A DNA stretch of 64,000 bases from Faucicola osloensis_C (GCA_019353055.1 JABAHL010000001.1:1-64000); one strand, 5' to 3'. Counted from the first letter of the stretch, positions 7,952 through 17,432 are shown. The notes: generated by a model not told the origin, from the sequence alone. Program-made: numbers and translations.

Positions 7952-9406
7952 CTACTGTAAATCTACCTTAGTACCTGTATCAACATTGGCATACACTTCG
8001 AGCACATCCCAGTTGGTTAAGCGAACACAGCCGTGCGAGGCCTGACGGCTAATGCCTTCAGGAACGGGCGAGCCATGAATGCCGTATGATGGCTTACTCA
8101 GTCCCATCCATACCACACCGACCGGACCGTTGGGTCCTGGCGGCAACATAAACACTTTTTTATCTTTGCCTTCACCGCTACTGGCGCGGTACCAAGGGTT
8201 TTTAACACGATTGACAATACTAAAGGTACCCGTAGGAGATGGTGTATCACTACTACCGACCGTGGTAGGATAAGTGGCAATTAATCTATCGCCATTATAA
8301 GCGTACAAGATATTGTCGGCTTTTTTGGCAACCAAATGAGTGATTTTCTCATTGAGCGGCGCGCCTGGGTTAAAGACGGTGATGGTTTCACCCACGGTGA
8401 ATTTTTTATCGCTATTAAGCTTTTTAAGATAGCGAATATCCATGTGGAAACGTTCAGCCAACATTTCTTGGACGTCTTGATAGTATAGACCTTTCATTTT
8501 AGATTTGGCTTCACTACCACTCGGTGTTGGCTGATACGGACCTTTAAGGTCTTCTTGCGTCAAGGTATAACCGACCAACACAGGCTGATTGGCAGGGATT
8601 TTTTCGTTTAAGCGTTGCCAAACTTCTGCGCTCATACGACCATCTTGGGGTAGTCCGTGCATGGCTTGGAAATTTTTGAGCGCTTTTTTGGCATTCATAC
8701 CCCAGCCGCCATCAATCGGACCCGGTGAAGCATGATTCCAATCTAGCAAGGCTTGAAGTTTTAAGGTCGTTGCTGAGTTAACATTTTGACCGGGTTTCCA
8801 GTCGGCACTATTGACTAGCTGTGCGTAGTCAGACAAATTGAGGTTAGAAAAACTGGCAGGTGTCGTTGCTGTTTTATTGTTACCTACCGTCGTCGGGTCA
8901 AAAGTTGGCGCCGCCGTCGTAGCATTGTTGACTTCTTCAGAGCTCGCGCCTGCGACACCTGCACCCGAGGTATAATCACTGTCGATACCGGTTTGGGTGG
9001 CGTCTTCTTTAATGCCTAATGCCGTGGTGGTGGCTGGGATTGGGGTCAAAGGGATATCGGTTGCCGCCGTCACCGCAGTAGCCGAGGCGACTTTCGGCGT
9101 AGTGGTAGATTGTGTGACACTAGCTGCGGGCTTGGCTGTTTGCGGTTTTTTAGCAGTAGCAGTCGCGGTTTTGGGTTGCGGTTTTTTAGCCGTTTTACTA
9201 TCGGTAGTGGTTTTTTTAGCAGTCGCGGCTGCGGTAGGGGCGCTCACCGATTTCGTGGTGGCAGTTTTAGTCGCGGTCGTTTTTTTGGTCACAGCTTTGG
9301 TGGCGGGTGCCGTTTTGGCGGTGGTCGTGTCTAAGACCGTGTTGGTGGCTGCAAATGCTTGATTGGCAATCAGACAAGCTAGGGTAGACAGTACAAATTT
9401 TTTCAT
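7952..9406 (-). CDS. L,D-transpeptidase (YkuD family) with Ala/Thr/Lys-rich linker
   Basis: Periplasmic enzyme that would form or exchange 3-3 peptidoglycan crosslinks or attach proteins to the wall. I start at the ATG ending at 9406 (484 residues), because it begins a clean signal peptide MKKFVLSTLACLIANQAFA; an upstream ATG at 9451 only adds a signal-less extension. Next come about 110 residues almost wholly of A, T, K, S and P, a spacer, a peptidoglycan-binding-like helical region (about 200-270), a LysM-like stretch (about 310-350) and the C-terminal YkuD domain. That domain has the HGSPVPEG motif and the catalytic SHGCVRLTNWD motif. It is monocistronic and divergent from prmB. Confidence 0.85.
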   Translation of the reverse strand: MKKFVLSTLACLIANQAFAATNTVLDTTTAKTAPATKAVTKKTTATKTATTKSVSAPTAAATAKKTTTDSKTAKKPQPKTATATAKKPQTAKPAASVTQSTTTPKVASATAVTAATDIPLTPIPATTTALGIKEDATQTGIDSDYTSGAGVAGASSEEVNNATTAAPTFDPTTVGNNKTATTPASFSNLNLSDYAQLVNSADWKPGQNVNSATTLKLQALLDWNHASPGPIDGGWGMNAKKALKNFQAMHGLPQDGRMSAEVWQRLNEKIPANQPVLVGYTLTQEDLKGPYQPTPSGSEAKSKMKGLYYQDVQEMLAERFHMDIRYLKKLNSDKKFTVGETITVFNPGAPLNEKITHLVAKKADNILYAYNGDRLIATYPTTVGSSDTPSPTGTFSIVNRVKNPWYRASSGEGKDKKVFMLPPGPNGPVGVVWMGLSKPSYGIHGSPVPEGISRQASHGCVRLTNWDVLEVYANVDTGTKVDLQ

Positions 9407-9946
9407 AGATTGACTCAATAATGGGCAATAACAAATAAAAATAAGGGACAATATAATTAACGTACAATAAAAGCATAAATTGGCAGCAATTATACTATAA
9501 AAAACAACTTTTCGGGCAATGGCTCATTAGTCGGCAGCACGGCTGTTTAAGTAGCGTTTGCCAAAGCGTTTAACAACCTTGCGCCATGAAACCTCGCTGC
9601 GCATTTAATTTTTACGCCGTTAACTTGGTGTATGAATAAATTGTCCCATAGGCGAATTTACATGCTTTAAGTCTAACATTAACAAATCGCACGATAGACA
9701 ATGGTAAAATTTTTTAACCAAGCGGTATTTTTATAGCAAGGTTAAGCTAAAAAAGTGTTTAAAATATTTTAGTCCTGCGCGCAACAGTTATTTTTACCAT
9801 GTTTATTGAACAGCTTGATAATGAAAAATTGGATTGTACAAATCTGCGAAGCTTTAGGTTATTAAATAACTTTAGCTCGTTAAATAATTTGTAAAAAAAT
9901 CAAAGTATATTATAATTTTAATTCAAAATTTTTTAGGTTAACCACT
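9407..9946. other. Intergenic region between divergent ldt and prmB genes
   Basis: About 540 bp without a supportable gene. The right end carries a likely prmB promoter (listed separately). The rest is AT-rich, with no clear hairpin, repeat or tRNA. Confidence 0.5.
9889..9916 (+). promoter_or_regulatory. Probable prmB promoter
   Basis: TTGTAA (9889-9894) and a consensus TATAAT (9911-9916) are separated by 16 bp, about 30 bp before the prmB ATG. Confidence 0.45.
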
Positions 9947-11116
9947 ATGTCATCATCGCCATTTGCATCAGCCAATGTTTCTCACACGCCATCTTTTGAC
10001 CAAAATCAAGATTCACAAAATTTTGATGATTTGCAAATCGATTTGCAAGCACTTGATATGGATGAAGAAAGCGAATCAGATGACATCTTTGATACCATGC
10101 AGCAAGAGTTTGCTGAAGCCCACCAAACCCTAAAAACGATTCGCGATTTTATCCGTTTTGGGGTCAGTAAATTACGGGAGCACGATGTAGTAGTCGCGCA
10201 AGGTACCACAGATGAGTTTGCTGAAGCTTCTGCCATTGTGCTACAAACCTTGTCGCTTGATTGGTCTGCCGATGAGCAAATTTTAGATTGTCGCCTGACC
10301 AATAGCGAAAAATCAGAAGTATTGACATTGCTGCAGCGCCGTATCGTAGAACGTAAACCTTTGAGTTATTTAATTAATTTATCTTATTTTTGCGATTTGC
10401 CATTTTATGTGGATGAGCGGGTATTGATTCCACGCTCGCCGATTGCTGAGCTGATTCGCCAGCAATTTTATCCGTATTTTGAGCCGAATGATTTGGTTGA
10501 AAAAATCAGTGGTCCTACTAATGACAAAAAATTTCATGACCACGGCTTGTATGATAAGCAGTTAGCACAACCAGAGCGTATGCTCGATTTGTGTACAGGA
10601 TCAGGCTGTATTGCCATTGCCTTGGCAAGCCGTTTCCCTGATGCAATGGTCGATGCCAGTGATATCGACAAGAACGCGCTAGAAGTGGCAGCGATCAATG
10701 TGGAACATCACCACATGAACCATCAGGTCAATTTGATTGAGTCAAACTTATTTGAAAAAGTGCCTGCGGAAAATCAATACGATTTGATTGTGACCAACCC
10801 GCCGTATGTCGATGCCGCGACGATGGCAGATTTACCACCCGAGTTCTTGCATGAGCCAGACCACGCGTTGGCAGCGGGACAAGATGGCTTGGATTTGGTG
10901 CATCATATTTTATACAACGCCCCAGATTATCTAACTCGTGACGGCCTGCTAGTGTGCGAGGTGGGGGATAGTGAATGGGCACTGCGCCAAGCGTATCCTG
11001 AAATTCAGTTTGATTGGTTAACCTTTGCGCATGGCGGGCATGGGATTTTTGCCATGGATTATGATGAATTGATGGAAAATCGGGCATATTTTGAGCAGTA
11101 TGTAAGTGTTTCTTAG
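9947..11116 (+). CDS. prmB: Ribosomal protein L3 N5-glutamine methyltransferase
   Basis: SAM-dependent enzyme that methylates a glutamine of ribosomal protein L3 during large-subunit assembly. The Rossmann SAM site DLCTGSGC is at 214-221 and the substrate-glutamine motif NPPY at 284-287, followed by the family block DLPPEFLHEPDHALAAGQDG. At 389 residues it is well above the ~310 of E. coli PrmB. The excess is an acidic N-terminal extension (about 1-50) and a charged insert of about 30 residues (about 180-208) before the SAM site. It lies upstream of aroC, as PrmB does in other gammaproteobacteria, which favours PrmB over PrmC. Confidence 0.9.
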   Translation: MSSSPFASANVSHTPSFDQNQDSQNFDDLQIDLQALDMDEESESDDIFDTMQQEFAEAHQTLKTIRDFIRFGVSKLREHDVVVAQGTTDEFAEASAIVLQTLSLDWSADEQILDCRLTNSEKSEVLTLLQRRIVERKPLSYLINLSYFCDLPFYVDERVLIPRSPIAELIRQQFYPYFEPNDLVEKISGPTNDKKFHDHGLYDKQLAQPERMLDLCTGSGCIAIALASRFPDAMVDASDIDKNALEVAAINVEHHHMNHQVNLIESNLFEKVPAENQYDLIVTNPPYVDAATMADLPPEFLHEPDHALAAGQDGLDLVHHILYNAPDYLTRDGLLVCEVGDSEWALRQAYPEIQFDWLTFAHGGHGIFAMDYDELMENRAYFEQYVSVS

Positions 11117-11269
11117 TAAGCGGTTGTTTGGGGTTGCTATCTTTAACTTGTTGATTGGGCTTGTTGATTTAATAAGTTAGATAATGGCTAAAAAAACAAT
11201 ATATGAACAGGGTGCAAAAAACCTATTATTTTATTTGTAAGCATTCATGAAATAGTAAGCGGAGCGTAA

Positions 11270-12373
11270 ATGGCAGGCAATACCATCGGGCAAGTTTTTA
11301 CCGTCACCACCTGTGGCGAATCACATGGCGCAGGACTTATGGCAATCGTTGACGGTGTGCCACCAGGGTTGCCTTTAACCGAAGCAGATCTGCAAATTGA
11401 CTTGGATCGTCGTAAGCCGGGCACGTCAAAATTTGCGACCCAGCGCCGTGAAGACGATGCAGTTGAAATTATCTCTGGCGTGTTTGAGGGTAAGACGACA
11501 GGCACTTCTATTGGGCTTTTGATTCGCAATACCAACCAAAAATCCAAAGATTATAGCGATATTAAAGACACCTTTCGTCCCAACCATGCCGATTATACTT
11601 ATAGCATGAAATATGGGTTTCGCGATTATCGTGGCGGTGGTCGCTCATCAGCGCGCGAAACGGCAATGCGAGTAGCAGCGGGCGCGATTGCCAAGAAATA
11701 TTTGAAACAACGGCTGGGGGTAGAAGTCCGCGGTTATGTCACCCAAATTGGTGATGTGGTTGCCAAACAGATACCTGAAGATACGATTGATTGGGAATTT
11801 GTCAACAGCAACCCATTTTTTTGTGCGGATATAGATGCCTTGCCAAAGTTTGAGCAGCTGATTACCCAATGCCGTGAGCAAGGGACAAGCTGTGGCGCAA
11901 AGCTTACCATATTGGCATCGGGTGTGCCTGTGGGATTGGGTGAGCCTGTGTTTGACAGGCTGGATGCGGATATTGCGCATGCGATGATGAGCATCAATGC
12001 GGTCAAAGGCGTTGAAATTGGCGATGGCATGGCAGTGGCGGGACAGTTTGGGCATGAATCTCGCGACGAGTTAACCTTGGACGGCTTTAATGCCAACCAT
12101 GCCGGGGGAATTTTAGGGGGGATTTCATCGGGTCAGACGATTGTAGTGAGTATTGCGCTAAAACCTACTGCCAGTATCACCACGCCGGGTCAAAGCATTG
12201 ATATTCACGGCAATGCAGTAGAGATGCTAACCAAAGGGCGGCATGACCCTTGTGTCGGCGTGCGCGCTACGCCGATTGCAGAAGCTATGCTTGCCATTGT
12301 GCTGTTAGACCATTATCTGCGTCATCGTGGGCAAAATGCAGATGTCACTGTGCCGCTCACCCCGATTGTATAA
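11270..12373 (+). CDS. aroC: Chorismate synthase
   Basis: Last step of the shikimate pathway: removes phosphate from EPSP to give chorismate, using reduced FMN. The 367 residues show the GESHG signature at 16-20 and the later family signatures YSMKYGFRDYRGGGRSSARE and the C-terminal KGRHDPCVG(V)R block. Typical bacterial length. It sits 150 bp after prmB, the usual prmB-aroC order, and before a HolD-like gene. Confidence 0.97.
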   Translation: MAGNTIGQVFTVTTCGESHGAGLMAIVDGVPPGLPLTEADLQIDLDRRKPGTSKFATQRREDDAVEIISGVFEGKTTGTSIGLLIRNTNQKSKDYSDIKDTFRPNHADYTYSMKYGFRDYRGGGRSSARETAMRVAAGAIAKKYLKQRLGVEVRGYVTQIGDVVAKQIPEDTIDWEFVNSNPFFCADIDALPKFEQLITQCREQGTSCGAKLTILASGVPVGLGEPVFDRLDADIAHAMMSINAVKGVEIGDGMAVAGQFGHESRDELTLDGFNANHAGGILGGISSGQTIVVSIALKPTASITTPGQSIDIHGNAVEMLTKGRHDPCVGVRATPIAEAMLAIVLLDHYLRHRGQNADVTVPLTPIV

Positions 12374-12448
12374 TTTTTTAATAGGGGTATTTGGTTGCCA
12401 TAAGGTTGCTATAATGCGTTGCCCCATTCAACTTGAGTTAACATTGGT

Positions 12449-13297
12449 ATGACTGTACCTGACCTTACCCTTGATGAGCAGCAGTACCATGCCTGGCAAA
12501 GCGAAATACTGGCGCAGATGGGTGTTACGCGTTGGGTGCGCCAAGATTGCCCTGTCAAAACGTTTGCTAATCTAGAAGATTTTGAGGTTGTTTCTTCCTA
12601 TCAAGCGGTTGAGACGCTTGCTGCCATGCCACAGCAGTTACAACCCACTCAAACTGGGTTAACTAGCAATTTTTCGCCCATTGCTACAACGCCAGACTTC
12701 AATCATCCTGTTATTGCGGATGATGCCGTTGGGGGCGTAGCAGAATTACCCCCAGCGAGTCTGGCAGATTTTCAAACCCATGATTTACTTTTACCCCATC
12801 ATTCACCTTTAAAAAGCGACCCTGCGCCAAATAGTGATAGGTATAGTGATGGCGGGCACAGTGATGAGCTGTTCAATAATGAACAGCTCAATGATGAATT
12901 GCTCACTGCCAGTTTTGATGTGCAGGCAATAGTGGTGGGTGAGTGGACACTGGTGGTTGACAGTCATTTTTTGCAGACGGACAGCCGCCAACACCAGTTA
13001 TGGCAACAAATCATCAGTGGGTTCAAAGCTTCATTGCATTTTTTCAAGTTTCCCTTGCTCACCGATAGCCAGCATTTACCCAAAGCCACGGTGCAATTAA
13101 TGAGCAGCTACCCGATGGCAGTCGCAGGGTTTTCAGGATTTTTATACCGTATCAATCAAGGCAATCCCGAAGTGGGGGCATTGACGCCATTGCCTGACTG
13201 TCTAGATGAACAACCGATACAGCGTCTGCCTTATCTAGTAGATATGCTCGATGATTATCGCCTAAAACGCCAACTTTGGCAGTTGCTATCAAGTTAA
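12449..13297 (+). CDS. HolD-like protein (candidate DNA polymerase III psi subunit)
   Basis: The N-terminal block ILAQMGVTRWVRQD resembles the HolD start (QLGITQW-type), and the C-terminal RQLWQLLSS resembles the closing helix of psi, the small clamp-loader accessory subunit that binds SSB through chi. In this 282-residue protein the two ends are separated by a low-complexity Pro/Asp/Gln/Ser stretch (about 60-155) and a core with WTLVVDSHFL and LWQQIISGFK. Usual psi proteins are about 140 residues, so this is twice the length. The call rests on short end motifs only; a lineage-specific protein of unknown role is the alternative. Confidence 0.4.
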   Translation: MTVPDLTLDEQQYHAWQSEILAQMGVTRWVRQDCPVKTFANLEDFEVVSSYQAVETLAAMPQQLQPTQTGLTSNFSPIATTPDFNHPVIADDAVGGVAELPPASLADFQTHDLLLPHHSPLKSDPAPNSDRYSDGGHSDELFNNEQLNDELLTASFDVQAIVVGEWTLVVDSHFLQTDSRQHQLWQQIISGFKASLHFFKFPLLTDSQHLPKATVQLMSSYPMAVAGFSGFLYRINQGNPEVGALTPLPDCLDEQPIQRLPYLVDMLDDYRLKRQLWQLLSS

Positions 13298-13438
13298 GCT
13301 TAAAAGCTGCCGATTGATGATTCATGATTCATCTTTATGATTCATCGACTAGCCATATTGTGGTAAAGTATTTTTTATTTCATTTCATACGATAACATTT
13401 CACACGATAACATTTCACATGATAAAAAGGAACGTGCT

Positions 13439-14542
13439 ATGAGTGTCAGCTTTGATCAACGTGTTGCTAACTTTTGTGCAGGCCCAGCGTCTATGCCGAC
13501 TGCGGTGCTGCAAAAAGCGCAAGCCGAATTGTTAAATTGGCATGGCTCAGGCATGTCGGTGATGGAGATGAGCCACCGTAGCAGTGAATTTGTGGGCATT
13601 GCCTCAAAAGCCGAGCAGGATTTGCGCAAGCTGATGAATATTCCTGACAATTATAAAGTGCTATTTTTGCAAGGTGGCGCAAGCCTGCAGTTTTCAGCCA
13701 TTCCATTGAATTTACTCAAAGGGGAGGCTGATTATTTAGACACCGGCATTTGGTCTAAAAAAGCCATCAGCGAAGCCAAACGCTATGAGCAAGCAGGGCT
13801 AGGCAAAATCAATGTCGTCGCTTCTGCCAAAGACAGCAACTATACCACTGTGCCCCCACGTGATAGCTGGCAACTTAATGACAACGCCGATTATTTTCAT
13901 TATTGCCCCAACGAGACCATTAATGGCTTGGCGATGTTTGATGTGCCAGCGGTGAATGTGCCCATCGTGGCGGATATGTCGTCTTGCATCCTATCTAGCC
14001 CAATAGATGTATCAAAATTTGGACTGATTTATGCAGGTGCGCAAAAAAATATCGGTCCTGCAGGTTTGACACTTGTGATTGTCCGTGATGATTTGATCGG
14101 TCATGCCAACTTGGTTTGCCCAAGTATCTTGGACTATAAAAACCAAGCCGACAATGATTCGATGGTCAATACGCCAGCAACTTTTTCTTGGCATTTGGCA
14201 GGTTTGGTGTTTGAATGGTTGCTTGAGCAAGGGGGTGTCGAGGCAATTTATCAACAAAATTTGTTAAAAGCGCAAAAGCTGTATGAATTTATCGACCAAA
14301 GCGATTTTTACCAAAACCCTGTCAACAAAGACAACCGCTCAATCATGAATGTACCCTTCACCTTGGCAGATAGTCAACTTGATAAAACCTTCTTGGCTAA
14401 AGCCGACGAAGCAGGATTTTTGAATCTTAAAGGGCACCGTACAGTGGGCGGCATGCGCGCCAGTATTTATAACGCGATTGATTTGGCGACCGTTGAAAAA
14501 TTAATCAAATTTATGCAGCAGTTTGAACAAACTAGCGTATAA
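13439..14542 (+). CDS. serC: Phosphoserine aminotransferase
   Basis: PLP aminotransferase of serine synthesis (3-phosphohydroxypyruvate to phosphoserine) that also acts in pyridoxal phosphate synthesis. The 367 residues contain the N-terminal FCAGPASMP block, SHRSSEF at about 46, the PLP lysine K203 in AGAQKNIGPAG and the C-terminal GHRTVGGMRASIYNA block. Normal length. It has its own AAAAGGA ribosome site and a terminator after it. Upstream, a short near-repeat of CATTTCACACGATAA lies at about 13381-13424. Confidence 0.96.
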   Translation: MSVSFDQRVANFCAGPASMPTAVLQKAQAELLNWHGSGMSVMEMSHRSSEFVGIASKAEQDLRKLMNIPDNYKVLFLQGGASLQFSAIPLNLLKGEADYLDTGIWSKKAISEAKRYEQAGLGKINVVASAKDSNYTTVPPRDSWQLNDNADYFHYCPNETINGLAMFDVPAVNVPIVADMSSCILSSPIDVSKFGLIYAGAQKNIGPAGLTLVIVRDDLIGHANLVCPSILDYKNQADNDSMVNTPATFSWHLAGLVFEWLLEQGGVEAIYQQNLLKAQKLYEFIDQSDFYQNPVNKDNRSIMNVPFTLADSQLDKTFLAKADEAGFLNLKGHRTVGGMRASIYNAIDLATVEKLIKFMQQFEQTSV

Positions 14543-14567
14543 AAAGATTTGACAATCATGCTACATT

Positions 14568-14604
14568 AAGACTTAACAGCTAAAATGCTTGTTAAGTCTT
14601 TTTT
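14568..14604 (+). terminator. Rho-independent terminator after serC
   Basis: AAGACTTAAC and GTTAAGTCTT arms with a 13-nt loop and a T run, about 25 bp past the serC stop. Confidence 0.85.
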
Positions 14605-14681
14605 ATAGTTAGCGGGTGTGGGGCATATGAGGGATAACAGTTAGCAATACCAAGATTTTTTGAAAAATAGTTGAAGGGGTC

Positions 14682-16580
14682 ATGGGGATGCAAGTGAAAG
14701 AAAACAGGGCGATAAAACCAGCCCACTGGATGAGGGCAGTCACTAGCCCGACAGTCGGCAAAAAATACTGGGTGCTGGGCTTGTTAGTGGTCGCGTCCGC
14801 TGCCAATACCGCTATCATCACTGGCACGTCTATCGCTCACAACAGCACCGCACAATTTGCCAATGTTTCTCATTTACCCTATGCCAATCCCAACGCCCCC
14901 AAAGGCGGTGTGTTGAGCCTATCTGCCATCGGCACCTTTGACAGTATTAATAAATGGATTGATGTCGGTACACCTGTGACCGGCACCGATTATTTGTTTG
15001 AAAGTTTGATGACAGGCTCGCTGTCTGAAGCCTTTGTGCAGTACCCACTACTGGCGGATAAAGTCACTTACGACCCAGATGACCCAAGCTGGGTTATCTA
15101 TCACATCAACCCCAAAGCCTATTTTTGGGATGGCACGCCTGTGACGGCGCAAGATGTCAAAGCCAGTATGGATGCCCTGCTCACAAAAGGCGTAATGAGT
15201 ATGCGCAGCTACTTATCGGATGTCAAAGAAACCCAAGTGATAGATCGACAAACCGTCAAATTTATTTTTAAATCTAAAGACAATCAAGAAATCAAACTGA
15301 CTGTCGCGCAAATGCCGATTTGGTCAAAAAAATCGATTGATGGCTATTTTGATAAAGTCGGACTGACGCCACTGATGGGCAGTGGCGCGTATAAAGTCGG
15401 CACAATCGATGCAGGACGCGCCATTACCTATGTGCGTGACCCCAATTATTGGGGCGCCAAACCTGACGCAGGCGTGGTGGTAAATGTCGGTCGGTATAAT
15501 TTTGACCAAATTAAATATGTGTATTATCAAAACCCCGAAGTGGCATTTGAAGGCTTTAAATCCGGCGAATATTTTTTCCGTGCCGAAAACAAAGCGCGGA
15601 CATGGGCAACGGGTTATAACTTTCCTGCCGTCAAAGCAGGCATGATCATAAAAGCGCAAATCGCCAATAACAACCCCGTACCGATGCAAGCGATTGTGAT
15701 GAATTTGCGCCGACCGATTTTTCAAGATATTCGGGTGCGCCAAGCGATGACACTGGCGTATGATTTTGAATGGCTCAATAAAACCATGTTTTATGGACAA
15801 TATGAGCGCTTGCAAAGCTTTTTTCATGGGTCAGCGCTTGCCGCCACCGGCACGCCAACGCCCCAAGAGCTGGCGGTTATCAATCCGCTATTATCTGACC
15901 TTGAGCCCATTCAAAGACAGGCTGTTTTAAGCGATTGGCAAGCCCCCAAATCAACGGGCGATGGATTTAATCGAGACAATTTATTAAAAGCGCGTGAATT
16001 GCTGCTACAAGCGGGTTTTAAATACCAAAATATGAAGCTGTATCAGCCTAATGGTCAGCCCGCCAAACTGGAATTTTTATCCACCGATGACAAGAATGCG
16101 CGCATTGTGCTACCTTTTTTACGTAATTTACAACGACTCGGGTTTGATGCCAGCTTTCGCCAAGCCGATGTCCCCCAGTACCTAGAGCGTACTCGCAGAT
16201 ACGACTACGACATGATTATCGATATGTTTGCCCAAAGTTTGTCACCTGGCGCCGAGCAAACCTATATGTGGGGCTCACAAGCCGCAGACGAAAAAGGCAA
16301 CCAAAACTCGGCGGGTATCAAAAACAAAGCCATTGATGCGGTGATTGCCAAACTCATAGTGTCCAAGAATCGTGACGATATTGTGCTATACAGCAAGGTA
16401 TTAGACCGTCTGCTACGGGCGGGCTATTATGTCGTGCCGACTTATGGCAAGCATACTGACAATGTGGCGTATTGGAAATTTTATGAGCATGGGCCGCTGC
16501 CAAGCAATGCCATCGGCATCGATTATTGGTGGGCGAACAAAGACAAACAAGCACAAGTCATGCAGTACTTAGGAAAATAA
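14682..16580 (+). CDS. yejA: Peptide ABC transporter substrate-binding protein (YejA type)
   Basis: Periplasmic solute-binding protein (SBP family 5) of the Yej importer, which takes up oligopeptides and, in E. coli, the antibiotic microcin C. In 632 residues a signal-like hydrophobic segment (about 27-45) is followed by the YejA-type opening HLPYANPNAPKGGVLSLSAIG, the YLFESLM and FWDGTPVTAQDV motifs and a YWGAKPD block. The start at 14682 gives a long n-region; an ATG six bases later is equally possible. It heads a cluster yejA-gloB-yejB-yejE-yejF, which fixes its role. Confidence 0.88.
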   Translation: MGMQVKENRAIKPAHWMRAVTSPTVGKKYWVLGLLVVASAANTAIITGTSIAHNSTAQFANVSHLPYANPNAPKGGVLSLSAIGTFDSINKWIDVGTPVTGTDYLFESLMTGSLSEAFVQYPLLADKVTYDPDDPSWVIYHINPKAYFWDGTPVTAQDVKASMDALLTKGVMSMRSYLSDVKETQVIDRQTVKFIFKSKDNQEIKLTVAQMPIWSKKSIDGYFDKVGLTPLMGSGAYKVGTIDAGRAITYVRDPNYWGAKPDAGVVVNVGRYNFDQIKYVYYQNPEVAFEGFKSGEYFFRAENKARTWATGYNFPAVKAGMIIKAQIANNNPVPMQAIVMNLRRPIFQDIRVRQAMTLAYDFEWLNKTMFYGQYERLQSFFHGSALAATGTPTPQELAVINPLLSDLEPIQRQAVLSDWQAPKSTGDGFNRDNLLKARELLLQAGFKYQNMKLYQPNGQPAKLEFLSTDDKNARIVLPFLRNLQRLGFDASFRQADVPQYLERTRRYDYDMIIDMFAQSLSPGAEQTYMWGSQAADEKGNQNSAGIKNKAIDAVIAKLIVSKNRDDIVLYSKVLDRLLRAGYYVVPTYGKHTDNVAYWKFYEHGPLPSNAIGIDYWWANKDKQAQVMQYLGK

Positions 16581-16600
16581 TAAGTTAGGAAAATAATAAG
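16569..16600 (+). repeat. Exact 16-bp tandem duplication over the yejA stop
   Basis: TTAGGAAAATAATAAG occurs twice head to tail (16569-16584, 16585-16600). The first copy contains the yejA stop codon; the second lies in the spacer and brings the AAGGA ribosome site close to gloB. Confidence 0.9.
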
Positions 16601-16610
16601 GAATAAAACA

Positions 16611-17411
16611 ATGCTAAAAATCCACCCAATCCCAGCTTTCACGGACAACTACATTTGGGCGATTATCAATGATGAAACACAAGAAGTGATTATTGTTGAT
16701 GCAGGTGATGACAAGCCTGTTTTAGAGTTTGTAAACCGTGAAAATCTAACCATCACCCAAATATGGGTAACCCATCATCACAGCGACCACATCGGCGGCG
16801 TAACAGCATTGGCAAATGCGTTTCCAAACGCACAGATTTTTGCGCATGCAAATATTCACCCATTAGTCAATGCCACGCATTTAATCCCCGTCGCTGAAGG
16901 GCGCGAATTAACCGCTTGGGGCAGTCCTGTACAGGTGTGGCAGGTGGCAGGGCATACCGAAAATCACTTAGCGTACTTAGTGACGCTTGATAACCGTCTG
17001 CATATTTTTTGTGGAGATACGCTATTTCGCGCAGGTTGTGGCCGTGTTTTCACCGGCACGATTGAGACGTTGTTTGAAAGCTTTGACCGTTTTGCGCAGT
17101 TACATGACGATGAAACGCTATTTTATCCTGCCCATGAGTATACCTTATCAAATCTTAACTTCGCCCAGTTTATCGAGCCCAATAATCCAGCCATTGCACA
17201 GGCAATAGCGCATGACAGTGAGTTACGCCAACAAAATAAGCCAACCTTGCCAACCTCGTTAGCCGATGAAAAAGCCATCAATCCGTTTATGCGTGCAGTG
17301 ATTGCACCCAGTGATGAGATGATAAAAACCGTACAAGCGCAGACAGGAATTGAGGATGACAGCCCGTTTGAGATATTTAAAGCCTTACGCCAACTAAAGA
17401 ATAACTTTTAA
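16611..17411 (+). CDS. gloB: Hydroxyacylglutathione hydrolase (glyoxalase II)
   Basis: Metallo-beta-lactamase-fold enzyme that hydrolyses S-lactoylglutathione in methylglyoxal detoxification. The metal motif THHHSDH is at 54-60, AGHTENH at about 114, FCGDTLF with the bridging aspartate at about 133, and the C-terminal glutathione-site block FMRAV follows. The 266 residues are near the usual 251-260. It lies between yejA and yejB on the same strand with an AAGGA ribosome site, so it is probably cotranscribed with an importer that it does not functionally resemble. Confidence 0.93.
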   Translation: MLKIHPIPAFTDNYIWAIINDETQEVIIVDAGDDKPVLEFVNRENLTITQIWVTHHHSDHIGGVTALANAFPNAQIFAHANIHPLVNATHLIPVAEGRELTAWGSPVQVWQVAGHTENHLAYLVTLDNRLHIFCGDTLFRAGCGRVFTGTIETLFESFDRFAQLHDDETLFYPAHEYTLSNLNFAQFIEPNNPAIAQAIAHDSELRQQNKPTLPTSLADEKAINPFMRAVIAPSDEMIKTVQAQTGIEDDSPFEIFKALRQLKNNF

Positions 17412-17432
17412 GGCTAATAATGAGGGATAATC

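Noticed and set aside
8997..9362. 121-residue frame antisense to the L,D-transpeptidase
   Set aside because: It is the mirror of the Ala/Thr/Lys-rich linker codons, giving a Val/Ala string; no ribosome site and no domain.
11648..12055. 135- and 120-residue frames antisense to aroC
   Set aside because: They lie wholly within the conserved aroC coding sequence on the other strand, with no start signals.
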